This document shows, in pieces, positions 61,330-64,000 of a DNA stretch of 64,000 nt (positions are counted from its first letter, which is position 1; every line of letters begins with the position of its first letter). Source of the DNA: Pseudomonas fluorescens (lineage in GTDB: Bacteria; Pseudomonadota; Gammaproteobacteria; Pseudomonadales; Pseudomonadaceae). The notes beneath the pieces were generated by a model that saw nothing but the letters and a program-made list of their open reading frames with translations, ran no database searches and was not told where the DNA came from. A program made the translations under genes and the position numbers. The stretch covers positions 1 through 64,000 of the forward strand of contig NZ_LACC01000006.1 of the NCBI RefSeq assembly GCF_000967965.1, read 5' to 3'.

Positions 61330-61992
61330 ATGCCCACAGAAAACCAATCCAACACAGTCACCACGCCTCGCCAGGGCATGGAGTTCTGGGACAAGTTGAA
61401 TGCTCTGCCGCGCTATGCCTTTTTACTTTCCCCGTCAGGCACCTCGGTTCAGAAGTTCGAGGACAAAGCCATGGGCAACTGGATCGATGTGCACGAAGCA
61501 CAGCAGGTCGTGGACCAGGCGCAGGAGCGAATCAGCGAACTGCGTGACGAACTGGGTGCAGCGAAGGGTGAATATGATCGGGCAGTGAATAAGGTTGACT
61601 CGCTGCAGCAACGCCTGAACGCAGCGGATCAGCGGATTGGTGACTGCTCCGGTACCTGCGAGTGGAGTCGGGAAGACGACAGCGGCATCTGGCATAGCAG
61701 CTGTGGCGTGACCTGGTCATTCCATGATGACGGTCCGGAAGAGAACAGCATGCACTTCTGCCATTCCTGCGGGAAGACGTTGGTGGTTGAAGCCACCGCG
61801 TCGGAACCCGAGCTGGATGATGACTGGCATATGAACCCCTGCAAGCAAGGTCATCGCGATGTCGGCGCGGCCGGCGGCGTAGCGCACTGCTACACCTGCG
61901 ACGAGAAGATCACGGCGGCCACCACTCAGGAAGCGTTTGAACTCTGGAACGCAACTCATCCAGCAGGCGCGCAGTCAGCCGAATCCCGATAG
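61330..61992 (+). CDS. Prophage protein with coiled coil and Lar-like zinc knuckles (MPTEN leader, module B)
   Basis: A 220-residue protein. The MPTEN start is followed by a coiled coil near residues 58-100 (VVDQAQERISELRDELGAAK). A Cys/His region (CEWSREDDSGIWHSSCG, HFCHSCGKTLVV) leads to a C-terminal knuckle NPCKQGH...HCYTCDEK...AFELWNATHP, which resembles the restriction alleviation (Lar) family ending in W-N. A role against host restriction is possible but unproven. A remnant of a close copy is seen at 56988 in segment A. Confidence 0.68.
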   Translation: MPTENQSNTVTTPRQGMEFWDKLNALPRYAFLLSPSGTSVQKFEDKAMGNWIDVHEAQQVVDQAQERISELRDELGAAKGEYDRAVNKVDSLQQRLNAADQRIGDCSGTCEWSREDDSGIWHSSCGVTWSFHDDGPEENSMHFCHSCGKTLVVEATASEPELDDDWHMNPCKQGHRDVGAAGGVAHCYTCDEKITAATTQEAFELWNATHPAGAQSAESR

Positions 61993-62062
61993 GAGTACAT
62001 CTGTACTCCACCCCCTCTGCCCCCCCTTTAAAGTCAGCCGCTATAGCGGCAAGGACGAAGTC

Positions 62063-62304
62063 ATGCCTATTGAAAACCACCCCCCTGAGTTCGAGCTCAA
62101 CGGCAGCCAGCCCGCCCTGCACTGCTGTGCTTCCAGGTTGGCGAACAAGACTGGGGCGCCGCTACCGATGAAGCAGAAGCCCGCCGCGTGCTCGCTGAAA
62201 TGAACGGTGATGACCCTGCCGACTACGCGGACTGGGAGGTCGAGTTGACCAGCGAGGACATGCTCGACAAGCAATGGGTTGATGAAGACCCGCCACATGC
62301 GTAG
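62063..62304 (+). pseudogene. Frameshifted small phage gene
   Basis: It starts MPIENHPPEFELNG in one frame. After about 62125 coding character continues in another frame as FQVGEQDWGAATDEAEARRV through ELTSEDMLDKQWVDEDPPHA to a TAG at 62302-62304. A single-base shift near 62125 would restore one acidic protein of about 80 residues. Confidence 0.5.
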
Positions 62305-62375
62305 TGCGGCTGCCTACGTCAGTGGCTGGCGGAAGCCAACGAGCCTACCTACCTCATCGGGACGGAGTAAACGCC

Positions 62376-62441
62376 ATGCTCATCCCTATAGCAGCCCCGC
62401 TCTACATGCTCTGGCTCATCTACAAGGGGCCGCGCCGGTAA
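62376..62441 (+). CDS. Tiny hydrophobic peptide ORF
   Basis: 21 codons, MLIPIAAPLYMLWLIYKGPRR: one membrane-length hydrophobic stretch with a basic tail, the form of many small phage membrane peptides. GGACGGAGTAAACGCC upstream offers a ribosome site. It may be real or chance. Confidence 0.35.
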   Translation: MLIPIAAPLYMLWLIYKGPRR

Positions 62442-62594
62442 GGGTTCACCCCGCCAGTCACCTCAGGGGAGAAAGCGTGTACGCAACTGGCGAGGTGAAC
62501 CAATAAACCGTAGCTCACCTTCAAAGCGTGCCTCACGCCCTTCATCAGAATTCCACATACCCACCCTGCCGCCGCGCGCGGCATGGAGCATCCA

Positions 62595-63707
62595 ATGTCG
62601 CCACGGCAGCGCAACACTGCGAACAAGAGCCTTCCGCAGAACCTCTACTTCGACGCGCGGCGCTCGACTTATCGCTACCGCCGGCCAACCGACGGGAAGT
62701 GGTTCCAGTTTGGTACCGACCGCATCAAGGCCATCGACGCTGCGAAGCAGTTGAACCTAGAGTTTATGCGCGGTGCCGATCTGGTCGGTGCTGTGTTGAA
62801 CAACTCTGTCGAATCGTTTGCCGGATTCCTCGATACATACGAGCACGACGTCCTGCCGCCGCGGGAACTGGCCAAGGGCACGCTCAACCTGTACGCGGTG
62901 CACTTCCGGCGCTTTTGTAAGCAGTTCGAAGGCAAGGCCGTCGACCAGATCACGATCCGCATGGTCGCGGAGATGCTGGATGCCCTCACCTCCCGGACGG
63001 CAAACCAATGCAGGGCACTGCTGATCGATGTTTTCAATCACGCTGCCGCCAAAGGCCTGTGCCCAGACAACCCGGCGGCGAGCACAATCAACCGCATTGA
63101 GAAGAAACAACGCAAACGCCATACCGTCGAAGGCTTGAAAGCCATCCGGGAGAAAGCGCCAGCCTGGCTACAGAGTGCAATTGACCTCGCCCTCATCACT
63201 GCCCAGCGCCGGACGGACATCCTGGATATGCGATTCGACGGTGTTCGAGAGGGCTTCCTGTACTTGGTGCAGAAGAAGACGGCCAAGGCCAGTGACGCAG
63301 CGTGGATTCGCTTTCGAGTGACGCCCGAGCTACAGGCTGTAATCAGCCAATGCCGTGACGACATAGCCTCGCCATACCTGGTGCATCGCAAGCCCGAACG
63401 CCGGAAACAGAAACAGGCGCAGCACAAGGACCACTGGACGAAGATTGAAGAGCGGTATTTGACGCGAGCATTCAAGGACGCCAGGGAGGCGGCAAACTGC
63501 TACGCAGGATGGAAGGAAGAAGAGATGCCGGGCTTCCACGAAGTGCGAGCACTATCGCTGCACCTGTATAAGAAAGCCGGAAAGGACGGGCAGAAAATCG
63601 CAGGCCATGCGAGCGAAGGCATGACCAAGAACTACCAGCGGGACCACGAGAAAATCATCTGGTCCGAGGCAGTTCCGGACCTGAATATCAGCGAAATCAC
63701 CGGGTAG
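62595..63707 (+). CDS. Tyrosine-recombinase integrase of prophage segment B
   Basis: A 370-residue integrase, apparently intact. It has an N-terminal arm-type domain (YRRPTDGKWFQFGTDRIKAI), a core-binding domain and the catalytic domain. From the ATG at 62595 (GGAG six bases upstream) the catalytic residues are R205/R206 (ITAQRRTDI), H315 and R318 (FHEVRALS), H338 (AGHASEGM) and Y347 (KNYQRDH). A start at 62583 would add four residues. It ends 63 bp before the tRNA-Pro repeat copy 2, which is the expected att position. Confidence 0.9.
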   Translation: MSPRQRNTANKSLPQNLYFDARRSTYRYRRPTDGKWFQFGTDRIKAIDAAKQLNLEFMRGADLVGAVLNNSVESFAGFLDTYEHDVLPPRELAKGTLNLYAVHFRRFCKQFEGKAVDQITIRMVAEMLDALTSRTANQCRALLIDVFNHAAAKGLCPDNPAASTINRIEKKQRKRHTVEGLKAIREKAPAWLQSAIDLALITAQRRTDILDMRFDGVREGFLYLVQKKTAKASDAAWIRFRVTPELQAVISQCRDDIASPYLVHRKPERRKQKQAQHKDHWTKIEERYLTRAFKDAREAANCYAGWKEEEMPGFHEVRALSLHLYKKAGKDGQKIAGHASEGMTKNYQRDHEKIIWSEAVPDLNISEITG

Positions 63708-63770
63708 TTTTGCGCAGGCACAAAAAAGCCGATCTGTCTGATCGACTTAAGTATCTGATTTTACTCAGTA

Positions 63771-63888
63771 AATATGGTCGGGACGGAGTGATTCGAACAC
63801 TCGACCCCTAGCACCCCATCTCCTTTTTCATACTTCTTGAAAGCTTCCAAAAATTTACTCTGGATTTTTCCAAGCTAGTATTTACTTG
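63771..63888 (-). repeat. att-like repeat, copy 2, containing a tRNA-Pro(GGG) 3' half
   Basis: Partner of 57931-58048. The minus strand shows ATGGGGT-GCTAG-GGGTC, T-arm GAGTGTTCGAATCACTC, CGTCCCG, ACCA. All stems fit a proline tRNA, yet the 5' half is absent here as well. It bounds segment B (about 5.8 kb) on the right. The intact tRNA gene should lie further right, outside the window. Confidence 0.8.
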
Positions 63889-63979
63889 AGCTCCAGCGGT
63901 GTTCTGCTCTACGAGAGTCCAGTAACGTCCATCAAGAGCCGGCGTTTTTGTGGGGGGAAAAGTAGGGGGAGTCCATTTT

Positions 63980-64000
63980 ATGGCCAAAAGCACCATCAAG
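63980..64000 (+). CDS. Start of a gene at the right edge, possibly another integrase
   Basis: ATG GCC AAA AGC ACC ATC AAG (MAKSTIK) is preceded by GGGGGAGT. The position just beyond an att-like repeat, and the upstream G-rich runs (GTGGGGGG, GTAGGGGG) that often precede tRNA-linked integrase genes, suggest an integrase of a third element. Only seven codons are visible. Confidence 0.3.

Noticed and set aside
57931..63888. Two complete tRNA-Pro genes
   Set aside because: Only the anticodon-loop to CCA halves are present; the 5' acceptor, D-arm and 5' anticodon stem do not follow in either copy.
1..64000. CRISPR arrays and rRNA genes
   Set aside because: No regularly spaced short repeats and no rRNA-like sequence were seen; repeats found are REP pairs, att-like duplicates and operator palindromes.

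Overview
The window looks like a Pseudomonas chromosome of the putida/fluorescens type. The evidence is the gene families, the GC-rich codon use, the REP palindromes (GGAGCGAGCTTGCTC type) and the accessory catabolic islands. It is mostly catabolic, with a decayed prophage array at the right end.

1-15.2 kb: an apparently complete picolinate (pyridine-2-carboxylate) catabolic island, recognised by analogy with the pic cluster of Alcaligenes faecalis. A minus-strand operon carries a leader ORF, a three-subunit molybdenum hydroxylase (large, FAD and 2Fe-2S subunits; the small subunit is fused to a CoxG-like domain), an MHS-type transporter and the start of XdhC. Divergently there is a four-gene Rieske oxygenase (ferredoxin, reductase, alpha, beta), then a MarR regulator. 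A second minus-strand operon holds a decarboxylase (PicC type), maleate isomerase, N-formylmaleamate deformylase, 2,5-dihydroxypyridine dioxygenase and maleamate amidase. The inferred route is picolinate -> 6-hydroxypicolinate -> 3,6-dihydroxypicolinate -> 2,5-dihydroxypyridine -> N-formylmaleamate -> maleamate -> maleate -> fumarate. A repeated TCAGTAYACTGA palindrome sits at both divergent promoters, upstream of the decarboxylase operon, and once more beside a broken integrase.

15.2-16.6 kb: a transfer scar with a decayed tyrosine integrase split by a REP pair and a flavin monooxygenase remnant. 16.6-21.4 kb: csiR, csiD, lhgO and gabD, the glutarate -> L-2-hydroxyglutarate -> 2-oxoglutarate branch of lysine catabolism.

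21.4-44.1 kb: a large hydrophobic-substrate or fatty-acyl cluster. It has TetR, a thioesterase, an Fe-alcohol dehydrogenase, a LuxE-like/LuxC-like pair without luciferase, a Zn-alcohol dehydrogenase, a beta-oxidation set (thiolase, FadB/J-like, acyl-CoA ligase, acyl-CoA dehydrogenase), an RND/MMPL transporter with YCF48, DUF1329 and DUF1302 partners, a small hydrolase and an AraC regulator.

44.2-50.6 kb: a seven-gene minus-strand operon of unassigned pathway (NADPH:quinone oxidoreductase, TauD/TfdA dioxygenase, BKACE enzyme, MFS transporter, DsbA-like protein, Rieske protein, YeiH-type exporter). 50.8-54.8 kb: the D-serine locus dsdX-dsdA-dsdC with a candidate operator.

54.9-64 kb: an IS remnant, then two related degenerate prophage segments in tandem. 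Each ends in an integrase followed by a 118-bp repeat that contains the 3' half of a tRNA-Pro(GGG). Both carry the same right-end layout (broken cytosine methyltransferase, divergent zinc-ribbon gene, gene starting MPTEN, integrase, att). A third integrase may start at the right edge.
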